From Palsa-504 sp963822765 (GTDB lineage Bacteria; Actinomycetota; Actinomycetes; Streptosporangiales; Streptosporangiaceae): 64,000 nt of DNA. Each line of letters starts with the position of its first letter. Position 1 is the stretch's first letter. Location of the stretch: the NCBI GenBank assembly GCA_963822765.1, contig CAWGJL010000031.1:62001-126000 (forward strand). The letters run 5' to 3'. The position numbers and the translations under genes are program-made. The notes beneath the pieces are model-generated. The model was not told the DNA's origin. It did no database searches and saw only the letters and a list, made by a program, of their open reading frames with translations. Below are positions 53,808 to 62,683 of the stretch, one piece after another.

Positions 53808-54691
53808 TTATTTGGCCGAACGGACCGTGGTCAGCGCGGCCGGCTCCGCGCGCCCCGCGGGTGGCGACGCCGCCCGCGGCAGCAGCACCGCGGCCAGTAC
53901 CGCTGCCCCGAACAGCGCTATCCCTGACACCCACATGGCCGCGTGCAGCCCCGCGACGAACCCGTGGGCCCCGTGCGCGTAGATGATCGCGCCGAGCACG
54001 GCCACGCCCAGTACCTGGCCGAACTGCCGGAGCGCGTTGTGGACCGAGGAGGCCATCCCGGCCCGGGACGCGGCCACCGCCGACACGGCCACCTGCGTCA
54101 TCGGGGTCAGGCACAGCCCCACGCCCGCCCCGGCCACCGCGAAGTCCCACCAGGTCGCCCCGGCACCGGTGTGCAGGCCGAGGCGCAGCAGGCCGAGCAT
54201 GGCCGCTCCGGCGGCGACCAGGCCGCCCACCATGGGCCAGCGCGCGCCGACCCGGCCAGTCAGCCGCCCGGACAGCGGGGCGGTGACCGCGAAGGCCGCG
54301 CCGAGGACCGAGACCTGCAACCCGGCGGCCACCGGAGAGTCGCCTCTGACCTGCTGGAAGTACGCGCTGAGGAAGACGATCGCACCGATGAAGGCGAAGA
54401 ACACCACCAGTGCGGCGACGTTGGCGGCGGCGAACGCGGGCCGGCCGAACAGCGAGACGTCTACCACCGGAGAGGCGGCCTGGCGCTCCCGGGCCACGAA
54501 CGCGGCCAGCGCCACACCGCTCACCACGAACCCCGCCAGGACCGCCGGGGACGCCCAGCCGAGCGGGTTGCCCTCGATCAGGGCCCGATCGCGGGCAGCG
54601 CCACGCTGACCACGGTGGTCGACATGACGGCCAGGAACTGCGACCCGGCCAGGACCGCGACGGCCAGCCAGCCCGCACGCGAGGAGGTCAC
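53808..54691 (-). pseudogene. EmrB/QacA-type MFS exporter with large internal deletion
   Basis: GTG 54691 (GTGA overlap with the upstream SnoaL gene) starts VTSSRAGWLAVAVLAGSQFL and VVSVALPAIG, the first helix. Near 54586 it jumps, out of frame, to LIEGNPLGWASPAVLAGF, which normally follows helix six or seven, and then reads correctly to 53808 (MVGGLVAAGAAMLGLLR). About 150-200 residues are missing. The remaining part cannot form a whole transporter. Confidence 0.78.
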
Positions 54692-55041
54692 GACCCGCCT
54701 ACGAGGCTCCTGGGGTCGAAGGCAGCGCGGATCCGGGTGATCTTGCCGGCCTCGAGGTGCATCCAGTTCGCCACCGGGACCGGGGCGGCCACCGTGGTGG
54801 TCATGTCGTACCAGGTCAGCACGTCGGAGTCGGCGGTGAAGACTTTCTGGACATCGATGCCGGTCATGATCTTGGCCATTCCTTGGAGACCGCGCAGGCA
54901 CTCGTCGGCGCCGTGGGCCTGGCCCATCGGCCCGGCGAAGTCCACGTCGTCGGCCAGCACCGTGCGCAGCCGGGCGAAGTCCCCGGCCAGCCAGGCGTCG
55001 AAGTAGGTCGCGGCCGCGGTGGTCGCACTGTCGTCAGTCAT
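54688..55041 (-). CDS. SnoaL-like (NTF2-fold) protein
   Basis: 117 residues. TYFDAWLAGDFARLRTVLADDVDF at the front and VANWMHLEAGKITRIRAAFD at the end match the SnoaL-like cone fold. Relatives include polyketide cyclases and small-ligand-binding proteins. It precedes the broken MFS gene and is divergent from a LysR regulator, a typical inducible-detoxification arrangement. Confidence 0.88.
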   Translation of the reverse strand: MTDDSATTAAATYFDAWLAGDFARLRTVLADDVDFAGPMGQAHGADECLRGLQGMAKIMTGIDVQKVFTADSDVLTWYDMTTTVAAPVPVANWMHLEAGKITRIRAAFDPRSLVGGS

Positions 55042-55136
55042 GGTCGTACTCCTTTCCCTGGTCTCGGTTTCCAGCCTGCCAGGGGCTACCCCAGAATTCC
55101 AAGAAATAGTTTGTCTCGCTACTAGAATCTGTGGTT

Positions 55137-56033
55137 ATGGAACTACGGCAGCTGGAGTACTTCGTGACGGTCGCGGATGAGCGGAACTTCACCCGGGCCG
55201 CGGCCAGGCTCCACGTCAGCCAGCCCGGTGTGAGCGCCCAGATCCGCCAGCTGGAACGAGAACTCGGCCACCCGCTGCTGGACCGTTCGGGACGGGCCAC
55301 GCAGCTCACCGAGGCGGGCGAGGTAGTGCTCCCGTTCGCCCGGGCCGCGCTGGGCGCGGTGGCCGGCGCCCGGCTGGCCGTCGACGAGCTGTCCGGCCTG
55401 ATGCGCGGGCACGTCGCGGTCGGCATGGTGTCCCAGTGCGCGTCGCTGGACATACCGGACCTGCTGGCCGGGTTCCACCAGCAGTATCCGGCCATCGAGA
55501 TCACCCTGGCCGAGGACAGCTCGGACCATCTGGCCGGCGGGGTCCGGACCGGGACCTACGACCTGGCGTTCATCGGCCTGGGTCGGGAGGTGCCGGGCGG
55601 GCTCGCCCTCCAGGTGGTCGCCGACGAGCCGATCGTGGCCGCGGTGGCGGCGGACAGCGACCTGGCCGGTATTGAGGTCGCTTCCCTAGCCGAGATCGCC
55701 GACCGGGCGCTGATCAGCCTGCCCGCCGGGACCGGCCTGCGGGCCTGCGTGGACGCGGCCTACGCCGCCGCTGGGCTGGATGCCCGGGTCGGCTTCGAGG
55801 CCAGCGACCCGCGCATGCTGGCCCGGCTGGCCGCCCGGGGCCTGGGACTGGCCTTCCTGCCCGCCTCCGCGGCCCGGGCCCACGGCGACGGGCTGCACGT
55901 CATCACGATCAGCGACCCGCCGATGCGAGGCCGCCTCGCGCTGGCCTGGCGCGCCGAGGCCCCGGTCGGCCCGGCGGCCCGGGCGCTTATCGCCCATGCC
56001 CGCGCCTTGCTACCCGAGCCGGCGACGCGCTAG
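55137..56033 (+). CDS. LysR-family transcriptional regulator
   Basis: 298 residues from ATG 55137. Winged HTH at 1-60: ELRQLEYFVTVADERNFTRA and LHVSQPGVSAQIRQLEREL. The co-inducer domain spans about 90-290 (VGMVSQCASLDIPDLLAGF). It is divergent from the SnoaL/MFS genes and likely controls them; the 95-base intergenic region has GAATTC and ATTC-N-GAAT-like elements but no firm LysR box. Its stop shares CTAG (56030-56033) with the convergent acetyltransferase gene. Confidence 0.92.
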   Translation: MELRQLEYFVTVADERNFTRAAARLHVSQPGVSAQIRQLERELGHPLLDRSGRATQLTEAGEVVLPFARAALGAVAGARLAVDELSGLMRGHVAVGMVSQCASLDIPDLLAGFHQQYPAIEITLAEDSSDHLAGGVRTGTYDLAFIGLGREVPGGLALQVVADEPIVAAVAADSDLAGIEVASLAEIADRALISLPAGTGLRACVDAAYAAAGLDARVGFEASDPRMLARLAARGLGLAFLPASAARAHGDGLHVITISDPPMRGRLALAWRAEAPVGPAARALIAHARALLPEPATR

Positions 56034-56587
56034 GCGGTCAGGGCGCGCTGGTAGCGGATCTCGGTTACGCCGCCGAGATCGTCGAGCACATGACAGGCGC
56101 CGTCCGGGGCGAACCCGGCCCGGCAGTAGAACCGGCGCGCGCGGGCGTTGGCTTCGAGCACCCACAGCGTGATGCTCGTGTACCCGGCCGCGCAGACCTT
56201 GGCCAGGACCTGGTCCATCAGCGCTCGCCCGGTACCGGTCGACCAACGGCCCGGGTGAACGTAGAGCGCGTAGAGCTCGGCAACCTGGTGTTCCGAGCCG
56301 GCGGGAGTCAGCGGGTACGGCCACGGCGCGTCTACCACGTCCCGTTCCGGTCCGAAGGCCGCGTAGCCGACGACGCCGTCTTCGACCGCGGCGATCATCC
56401 GCTGCCAGGGCCGGGTCCGGAACGACTGCCGGATGCGGGCGCCGCCGTCGGGGGCCGTGACCCGGTCGAGGATCTCCGGGGCGATGATGCCGTGGTAAGC
56501 GGCGTGCCAGCTGTCCCGCATCACGGCAGCGATCTGCGCCGCGTCCGCCGTCGAGGCGGACCGGATCACCACGGCTGTTTCCGGCAT
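56030..56587 (-). CDS. GNAT-family acetyltransferase
   Basis: 185 residues from ATG 56587. The acetyl-CoA loop appears as ALYVHPGRWSTGTGRALMD (R/Q-x-x-G-x-G/A pattern) followed by ITLWVLEANARARRFYCRAGF. Substrate unknown. The gene starts 10 bases after the PucR regulator stop, so the two form an operon. Confidence 0.9.
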   Translation of the reverse strand: MPETAVVIRSASTADAAQIAAVMRDSWHAAYHGIIAPEILDRVTAPDGGARIRQSFRTRPWQRMIAAVEDGVVGYAAFGPERDVVDAPWPYPLTPAGSEHQVAELYALYVHPGRWSTGTGRALMDQVLAKVCAAGYTSITLWVLEANARARRFYCRAGFAPDGACHVLDDLGGVTEIRYQRALTA

Positions 56588-56597
56588 CCGGACAAAG

Positions 56598-58325
56598 TTA
56601 GCGAATGCGCAGCGCGAGGAAGAAGTCCACCTGGTCATCCAGGCAGGACAGGTCGCGTCCGGTCAGCTCCTCGATGCGCCGGATCCGGTATCGCACCGTG
56701 TTCACGTGGACGTACATGCGGACCGCGCATGCGTTCCACGAACCCGAGCAGGCCAGGAACTCGCGCAGGGTGGGCAGCAGCTCGGCCCGGTGCCGCTCGT
56801 CGTAGGCCAGCAGCGGGCCGAGCAGCCGGTCCCGGAACGAGCGCAGCACACTGCCCGGCACGCTGGCCAGCAGAAGCTCGTGCGAGGCGACCTCGTCGCT
56901 GGTCACCACGCAGACGGCGGCCACCGGGGCGGGGGCGGCGGCCGCGCGGATCGCGGCGAGCCGCCGGGCGCTCTGTGCCTCGTGCAGTGCGCCGGCCAGC
57001 GCGGCCACGCCCTCGGCAGGTGCGCTGATGCCGACGGTGAGCCTGATGCGGGACCGGTCGGACTCCAGTACCGGCTGAGCGTCGTGCAGCCGGGCCGCGA
57101 ACGCGTCCGCGGCCGGGACCGCCCCCGCTCGCGGGGCGTCCTGAGGGTCCGGCCCGCCGGCGAGGGCCGCCTCGGAGCCGGCCGGCAGCGGGATGAGGGT
57201 CACGATCTGATCGCCGAGGGCGGCGACGACCGGGCCTTGCGCCCGGCGCGTTTCCTGGCGCGTCCGCGGGTCTCCTGCCGGGTTCCCCGCCGGGGGCAGG
57301 GCCAGCTCCTCGGCCAGTTCGCTGCGCCAGCGTTCGGCGTTCGGGCCGGTCATCCGGTCGGCCTCCGCGGTCATGGCGGCCACCAGGTACCGCTCTTCTG
57401 GCGGCAGCCCGGCCGCGCGCATCAGCGAGGCGATCTCGGCCGGAGCGGCGCCCTCGCCGCCCTCGGCGGCGAGCATGGTGACGATGGCCTCGGCCAGCTT
57501 GCGGTCTCCCGCTCGTCCGGCGTCGAGCCGCGCCCGCTCCAGGGCCGCGTCGGCGGCCATCTCGGCCACGGATTCGCGCAGCTCGTGGGCCCAGTCCTGC
57601 TCGTGTCCGGCGCAGGCGAGGAACCAGCTGGTGATCCTCGGCTCGCCGCCCACGGCGAACAGCGAGTACTTCCGGCCACCCGCCGCGGCATTCTGCGGCC
57701 CGCTGACCTTGACCATGGCGGGCAGCCGGTCCGCCTTGAGGTATTCCCCGGCCAGCCGGAGCGCGAGCGGCCCGGACACGGACGGCCCGGTTCCGCCGAC
57801 GACCCGGCCCGTGGCGGTGAGCAGCCAGCATTCGGCGCCGATCTCGCGACCCATCAGCCGGAACATCGCGTCCAGGCCGGCCCCCTCGGCCACCGCGGAC
57901 AGCAGCAGCCGGCGGCGGCCCAGGACCCGGCTCATGGCCGTGGCCCGGTCACCGTTCAGGCGGCGGCCCACCTCCTCGGTCACCGCCGCGAACGAGGTTT
58001 CCGCGGGCACCGCGAGCAGGGTGATGCCGTGCCGTCCGCAGGCCTGGATCAGCTCGGGTTTTACCTCGCCGAGTGCCTCCCCGGCGCCGAGCACCCCGGC
58101 GCCGGCCCGGGCCAGGGCCCCGACGAACCGGTCGGCGTCGCCCGGCTCCCGGCACCAGATCATGCCGGTCAGCACCAGGTCACCCAGGGTCAGATAGCGG
58201 CTGGGATCAGGCAGGTCGGTGGTGTAGACATGCCGGATCACCCGGTCCACGCCCGAGACGTCAGTCAGCAACCTGAGGCCGAGACCGGGCACGTCGAGCA
58301 AGTCTCGTACTCGCAAAGGGATCAC
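56598..58325 (-). CDS. PucR-family regulator of purine/ureide catabolism
   Basis: 575 residues. N-terminal purine-catabolism sensor (PLRVRDLLDVPGLGLRLLT, LGDLVLTGMIW), central GGDEF-like region and C-terminal PucR helix-turn-helix: YVHVNTVRYRIRRIEELTGRDL. PucR proteins respond to allantoin-type signals. It is divergent from uraD and uraH, and a 7-bp inverted repeat at 58386-58408 between them is a candidate site. Confidence 0.92.
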   Translation of the reverse strand: MIPLRVRDLLDVPGLGLRLLTDVSGVDRVIRHVYTTDLPDPSRYLTLGDLVLTGMIWCREPGDADRFVGALARAGAGVLGAGEALGEVKPELIQACGRHGITLLAVPAETSFAAVTEEVGRRLNGDRATAMSRVLGRRRLLLSAVAEGAGLDAMFRLMGREIGAECWLLTATGRVVGGTGPSVSGPLALRLAGEYLKADRLPAMVKVSGPQNAAAGGRKYSLFAVGGEPRITSWFLACAGHEQDWAHELRESVAEMAADAALERARLDAGRAGDRKLAEAIVTMLAAEGGEGAAPAEIASLMRAAGLPPEERYLVAAMTAEADRMTGPNAERWRSELAEELALPPAGNPAGDPRTRQETRRAQGPVVAALGDQIVTLIPLPAGSEAALAGGPDPQDAPRAGAVPAADAFAARLHDAQPVLESDRSRIRLTVGISAPAEGVAALAGALHEAQSARRLAAIRAAAAPAPVAAVCVVTSDEVASHELLLASVPGSVLRSFRDRLLGPLLAYDERHRAELLPTLREFLACSGSWNACAVRMYVHVNTVRYRIRRIEELTGRDLSCLDDQVDFFLALRIR

Positions 58326-58385
58326 CTCCCGCGGACGAACCCTTCTCGCGCACCATAACCGTCCCCGTTTAGCGAAAGCTACAAA

Positions 58386-58408
58386 ACGGCTAGAGCCAGG
58401 TTAGCCGT
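58386..58408. promoter_or_regulatory. Inverted repeat in the pucR-uraD divergent promoter
   Basis: ACGGCTA (58386-58392) and TAGCCGT (58402-58408) form a perfect dyad with a 9-base spacer. The position between divergent regulator and target fits a PucR operator; not proven. Confidence 0.5.
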
Positions 58409-58463
58409 GATTGTTTCGATGGGCGGCTATCACGTGCGCAGGACTGGCTGATTGGATGTTCGC

Positions 58464-58973
58464 ATGGCGAGCATCGACCCGCAGGCCGGCCCGCTGGCGG
58501 CGTTCAACGCGGCCTCGCCCGAGGCCGCGGAACGGGACGTGCTCGCCTGCTGCGAGTCCAGGTCGTTCGCTCGCAGGATCGTCAGCGATCGCCCGTACCG
58601 GGATGCGGCCGTCTTGCAGGACGCGGTGACTGCCGCATTCGAGGCGCTGACCTGGGACGATATCGTCGAGAGCATGAACGCGCACCCGCGGATCGGGGAC
58701 CGGGTCCGAACCGGCGGATGGTCGGCGGCCGAGCAGTCGGGTGCGGCGTCGGCCGGCGACGCGGTACGGCAGGCGCTGGCCGACGGGAACCTGGCCTACG
58801 AGGAGCGGTTCGGCCACGTGTTCCTGATCTGCGCCACCGGCCTGTCCGGCCAGGACATGCTGGACCAGTTGCGGGCCCGGCTGGGCCACGATCCGGAGGC
58901 CGAACGAGCCGTGGTACGCGAGGAACTGCTGAAGATCACCCGGCTGCGGTTGACGAAGTTGCTCGGCCCGTGA
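58464..58973 (+). CDS. uraD: OHCU decarboxylase
   Basis: 169 residues from ATG 58464. Decarboxylates 2-oxo-4-hydroxy-4-carboxy-5-ureidoimidazoline to S-allantoin, the last step of uric-acid oxidation. Conserved block MNAHPRIGDRVRT carries the catalytic His; SGAASAGDAVRQALADGN, YEERFGHVFLICATG and the terminal LRLTKLL are typical. TGA overlaps the uraH GTG (GTGA). Confidence 0.95.
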   Translation: MASIDPQAGPLAAFNAASPEAAERDVLACCESRSFARRIVSDRPYRDAAVLQDAVTAAFEALTWDDIVESMNAHPRIGDRVRTGGWSAAEQSGAASAGDAVRQALADGNLAYEERFGHVFLICATGLSGQDMLDQLRARLGHDPEAERAVVREELLKITRLRLTKLLGP

Positions 58974-59317
58974 CGCCCGGGCCCGTGACGCTCTCCACGC
59001 ACGTCCTCGACGCGACGGCCGGGCGCCCCGCCGCGGGCGTGCCGGTCCGGCTGGAGCACCGCGGCCCGGACGGGTGGTCCCCGGCCGGCGCCGGGCAGAC
59101 CGACGCGGACGGGCGGCTGCGGCTGGCGGGCGGTGCTGGCTTCGAACCCGGCGTGTACCGGATCACGTTCGGCAGCGGGGCGTACTTCGAGGCGCGCGGA
59201 ACCGCGTCGTTCTATCCCGAGGTCACGGTGACCTTCGAGATGACCGGCGAGGGCGGGCATTATCACGTGCCGCTGCTGCTCAGCCCGTTCGCCTACTCCA
59301 CCTACCGGGGAAGCTAA
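58970..59317 (+). CDS. uraH: 5-hydroxyisourate hydrolase (transthyretin-like)
   Basis: 115 residues. Hydrolyses 5-hydroxyisourate, acting immediately before UraD. LSTHVLDATAGRPAAGVPV, GGHYHVPLLLSPFAYSTYRGS (C-terminal YRGS motif) and the internal FFxxVxV-type segment as FYPEVTVTFEM identify the family. GTG start overlaps the uraD stop by 4 bases. Urate oxidase would be expected next but is absent. Confidence 0.95.
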   Translation: MTPGPVTLSTHVLDATAGRPAAGVPVRLEHRGPDGWSPAGAGQTDADGRLRLAGGAGFEPGVYRITFGSGAYFEARGTASFYPEVTVTFEMTGEGGHYHVPLLLSPFAYSTYRGS

Positions 59318-59356
59318 GTGCACCTGCTCGTAAGTTCGTCGGGGTGACGTTCTTGC

Positions 59357-59536
59357 GTGCTCCTCGCGGGTCGGGCGAGCGACTCCCCGTTCACCTTCGG
59401 GCCGCCCGCACCGCTCGAGCTGCTCCTGGTCGGCGGCACGCCGGTGGTCGAGCGCGGCGAGCTGCGCACGATCGACATGACCGCCGCGACCCGGGAGGTC
59501 CGGGCCGCGCGGCTCCGGCTGGAGCCCGGGACCTGA
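59357..59536 (+). pseudogene. C-terminal remnant of an 8-oxoguanine/guanine-deaminase-like amidohydrolase
   Basis: In one frame the 59-codon tail reads FTFGPPAPLELLLVGGTP and VVERGELRTIDMTA, ending at TGA 59534. This is the usual ending of actinobacterial 8-oxoguanine deaminases (a final strand containing VVERGEL). The metal-binding body of about 380 residues and the urate oxidase gene expected before it are gone. Confidence 0.65.
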
Positions 59537-59562
59537 CCCGCGTCCCGGGCTCCAGCCGGAGC
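59512..59562. terminator. Perfect 21-bp hairpin, bidirectional terminator
   Basis: Bases 59512-59532 pair perfectly with 59542-59562 around a 9-base loop that contains the TGA of the deaminase remnant. It lies between convergent genes. The strongest hairpin I found in the window. Confidence 0.8.
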
Positions 59563-59577
59563 ACATCGCTGGCTCGC

Positions 59578-60768
59578 TCAGAAGGCTACGAAGATCATGC
59601 CCTGCGGGTGCAGGGCGGCACCGCGCAGCGACACCCTGGTGATCTGGCCGTTGTACATGTTCAGGTGGCCGACGTAGTTGGCCGGGAACCCGCGCCCCGG
59701 GCAGGTGGCGGGCGCGTTGTTCGCGTCGCACGGGGTCACGGCCACGAACGCGGTGCCCGGCCAGAACGAGCCGTTGATCACGTCAACGTTGTCGGCGTCG
59801 TGGTCGGTCGCGAAGAACGCGCCGTGCCAGCTCGTCGACCAGGCCGTGTCGTCGACCGACTGCGACAGGGCCAGGACCCACAGGTGCTGGTTCTTGGCGC
59901 CCGGGGCGTTCACGTAGATCTGCTCCTTGTCGCCCTGGCTGGTCACCATGAAATCACCAGCAAAGCGCGGCTCGAAGCCCGGCACGACTTCATTCGAGTC
60001 CGGATCGACCAGGCCCAGCTTGACCGGCTGGCCGCGGTGCCGCCCGCTCGCCGCCGTCGCGTGCGACTCATCGAAGAACAGCGGGTGGAAGAACGCCAGG
60101 TGCTTGGGCTGGTTCAGGGTCACCACGTACACCGCCGGGTAGTTCGGCCTCGGCGCCGCCGCACCGGTAGTGCCCGGGGCCGACGCGCTGATCAGCATCA
60201 GGCCGTTGAAGAAGGAGATGGCGTCGGTGCCGCCGTTGTGCGGCAGCGGCCTGAAGTAGGAGTAATGCACCACCTGGCTGGTGAACGGGCGGATGGTGTA
60301 GAGGCTGGAGTGCGCGTCCTCGTTGACCGTGGCCACCACCAGCCCGGCGGAGGCGTTGGCGGTCAGCCCGTCACACTTGCCCTGGATATCCCACTGGTTC
60401 ACGACCACGCCGGACAGGGTGAACTCGACGATCGTGCTGTCGCGGTTCCCGTCCGTGCTGGCCTGCCCCTGCGGGCCGACCCCGTTCTGGAACCCGGCGA
60501 ACAAGTCGTTGCCGATCCGGGTGATGTCATCCGGCTGGGTCAGCGGCTCGGAATGCCGTTTCTTGGTTCCGGCTTTGAAGTACCAGTGGTGCAGGCTCTT
60601 ACCCGACAAGATCGTCCGCACGTTGTACGCGGGATTGCGGGTCTGGGCGCTAGCGGGGAGACTGAACGCGGTCAGGCCGGCCAGAACTGCGACCACCGCG
60701 CCGATGGTGGCGAACGTCTTTGCGACGCGCCGGGCGATACCAGGCCTATCAAGCACATGCATCGTCAT
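59578..60768 (-). CDS. Secreted beta-propeller-like protein of unknown function
   Basis: 396 residues from ATG 60768 (60762 is an alternative; AAGAAGGG lies upstream). Sec signal peptide: RRVAKTFATIGAVV, hydrophobic core, then SLPASAQ cleavage site. The mature part has repeated strand blocks (GLVVATVNEDAHSSLYTI, FMVTSQGDKEQIYV, AFVAVTPCDANN) suggesting a propeller; CDANNAPATCPG could form a disulfide. No enzyme motif is seen. It is convergent with the purine genes. Confidence 0.75.
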   Translation of the reverse strand: MTMHVLDRPGIARRVAKTFATIGAVVAVLAGLTAFSLPASAQTRNPAYNVRTILSGKSLHHWYFKAGTKKRHSEPLTQPDDITRIGNDLFAGFQNGVGPQGQASTDGNRDSTIVEFTLSGVVVNQWDIQGKCDGLTANASAGLVVATVNEDAHSSLYTIRPFTSQVVHYSYFRPLPHNGGTDAISFFNGLMLISASAPGTTGAAAPRPNYPAVYVVTLNQPKHLAFFHPLFFDESHATAASGRHRGQPVKLGLVDPDSNEVVPGFEPRFAGDFMVTSQGDKEQIYVNAPGAKNQHLWVLALSQSVDDTAWSTSWHGAFFATDHDADNVDVINGSFWPGTAFVAVTPCDANNAPATCPGRGFPANYVGHLNMYNGQITRVSLRGAALHPQGMIFVAF

Positions 60769-60967
60769 CGACCCTTCTTGAGCGATGTCGTCAGTTCTAC
60801 CGGGCCTCTGTAACCTACAGCTGGCCACGGCGTAGCGCATAGGTGAACGAACTAGACCATGATCATGCATTCTCGGGGCTCTCACCAGGCGACACGCTCA
60901 CCGGCGGCCTATCTCGCCCGCTGCGGCCCGCGGCGGCCGCGCTCCGAGAGGGTGAGAGACTGCCGCT

Positions 60968-61399
60968 GTGAACTACGACCTTGTGCTGCGGTCCCGGCGG
61001 GCGGTGCTGCCGGAAGGTACCCAGCCCGCGGCGGTCGCGGTCAGCGGGTCCGCGATCGCGGCCGTGACCGGTTACGGCGAGCAGCTCGACGCGGCCAGCG
61101 ATGTGGACCTCGGCGACCTCGCGCTGCTACCCGGGCTGGTCGACACGCACGTGCACGTCAACGAGCCGGGCCGGACCGAGTGGGAGGGGTTCGCCACCGC
61201 CACCCGTGCGGCGGCCGCCGGCGGGGTGACCACGATCTGCGACATGCCGCTGAACTCGCTGCCGCCCACGGTGTCGGTTGCGGCGCTGGACGGCAAGCGT
61301 ACCGCCGCGGCCGGGAAATGCTGGGTCGACGTGGCGTTCTGGGGCGGCGCGGTGCCGGGGAACCAGGACGCGCTGCGGCCCCTGCACCAGGCCGGGGTT
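60968..61399 (+). pseudogene. allB: Allantoinase, N-terminal third only
   Basis: GTG 60968 begins NYDLVLRSRRAVLP; LPGLVDTHVHVNEPGRTEW (HxH metal site) and FWGGAVPGNQDALRPLHQAG follow as in AllB. At 61399 homology stops abruptly; the next bases belong, antisense, to a response-regulator gene. The metal-bridging lysine and later ligands are lost. Intact AllB (about 450 residues) opens allantoin to allantoate, the step after UraD. Confidence 0.85.
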
Positions 61400-62050
61400 G
61401 TACAGCTCGACCACGTGCGCCTGCCCGCCGAAGTCGTAGTTCCACACGCGATCCAGTATCTGCGCTTTGGACAGGACCCGGCGAGGGTTGCGCATCATGA
61501 ACCTGAGCAGCTCGAACTCGGTCGCGGTGAGCTCGATGAGCTCGCCGCCCCTGCGCACCTCCCTGGCGTCCTCGTCCATGGTCAGGTCGGCGACGGCCAG
61601 CTCGTTCTCGCTGTGCTCGCGGGTCAGGTCGGCCCGGCGCAGCAGCCCCCGCCGCCGGGCCAGCACCTCCTCGATGCTGAACGGCTTGGTGACGTAGTCG
61701 TCCCCGCCCGCGGTGATGCCGGCCACCCGGTCCTCCACGGCGTCGCGGGCGGTGAGGAACAGCACGCACACCCGGGGCTGCTCCTGGCGGAGCCTGCGCA
61801 GCACCTCGAGACCGTCGAAGTCGGGCAGCATCACGTCCAGCACCACCGCGTCCGGCCGGAACTCCCTAGCGGCCCGGACCGCGCTCACCCCGTCCGCCGC
61901 GGTGCGCACGTCCCAGCCCTCGAACCGCAGGACGCTGGACAGCAACTCGGCCAGGCTGGGCTCGTCGTCAACGACCAGCACCCGGACAGGCAGGCCGTCG
62001 CCCGGGCTGGAGGACCTGGTGGCCGGGGTGGTCGAGCCGGTGATGCTCAT
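61400..62050 (-). pseudogene. OmpR-type response regulator truncated near its C-terminus
   Basis: ATG 62050. Receiver domain intact (RVLVVDDEPSLAELL, phosphoacceptor in VVLDVMLPDFDG near residue 72, Lys in VTKPFSIEEVL). Winged-helix domain runs through ELTATEFELLRFMM and AQILDRVWNYDFGGQAHVVELY, then stops exactly where allantoinase DNA begins; the final beta hairpin and wing are lost. The cognate kinase, normally next, is absent. Confidence 0.85.
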
Positions 62051-62112
62051 GACTGCTCGCTTCTGCTTTCGGCCGGGCGGGTGGGTCGCGCTTACCAATG
62101 TGCATGGCCAGC

Positions 62113-62124
62113 GGAAGCGCTTCC
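62113..62124. promoter_or_regulatory. Perfect 12-base palindrome GGAAGCGCTTCC in divergent promoter
   Basis: Lies in the 227-base region between the response-regulator gene and the small secreted protein gene. Candidate operator; no other support. Confidence 0.35.
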
Positions 62125-62277
62125 TCTGTTTTCCCTCTCAACTGGCTCTGAATCGCCGTGGCGGGCGTTGATAGCCCCCGCAGAGGCGGGCGGCAGCCCC
62201 CGGCCAGGTTCGCCGCTGACGCTGACCGCAGCGGCGCTCGAACGGCGAGCGCCGCAACTCGCACTAGGAGGGTGCTC

Positions 62278-62592
62278 ATGGCAGACGGTAAATCGACCGG
62301 GCTGCTACGCCGGCTAGCCGTCGGCGGTGCGGTCGCGATCGGTGGGCTGGCCGCCGGGGCGGGAATCGCCACCGCAGCCACGTCGGGCAGCTCCACCCCG
62401 AGCGTGTCCAGGAGTTCGGCGCACAGCGCGCCGGAGGCCGCGAAGGCAGCAATGCCGGCCGCGGCACAGTCCGCGACGCCGGCGAAGACACCGGCCACGC
62501 GGCCGGCTGCCCCACGCACTGGTAAGTGCCAGCACATGGGCAACAGCAAGCCGTCCGGTACCGGCGCTTCGGCGAGCGGTTTCTACGGCTAG
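62278..62592 (+). CDS. Small secreted protein
   Basis: 104 residues from ATG 62278, AGGAGGG 6 bases upstream. Sec signal: LLRRLAVGGAVAIGG, hydrophobic core, cleavage around ATAATS. The mature part is Ala/Pro/Ser-rich with a terminal GKCQHMGNSKPSG, which could bind metal or haem (C and H). Adjacent to apbE and a response-regulator gene; probably part of the extracytoplasmic redox set. Confidence 0.75.
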   Translation: MADGKSTGLLRRLAVGGAVAIGGLAAGAGIATAATSGSSTPSVSRSSAHSAPEAAKAAMPAAAQSATPAKTPATRPAAPRTGKCQHMGNSKPSGTGASASGFYG

Positions 62593-62622
62593 GAGGAGGG
62601 CAGCGGCCAGGAGGCCGTGAAG

Positions 62623-62658
62623 CGCGGGTGGGGGCGCTCCCGGGCGTCCCCACCCGCG
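62623..62658. terminator. Perfect 11-bp hairpin between convergent genes
   Basis: CGCGGGTGGGG (62623-62633) pairs exactly with CCCCACCCGCG (62648-62658), loop 14 bases, between the secreted-peptide gene and apbE. Confidence 0.75.
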
Positions 62659-62683
62659 CGTCTGCGTCAGGGAAGGTGGCCGG

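Noticed and set aside
61400..62317. Continuous allantoinase-to-end open frame of about 449 codons
   Set aside because: After 61399 it is antisense to a clear response regulator and does not encode allantoinase.
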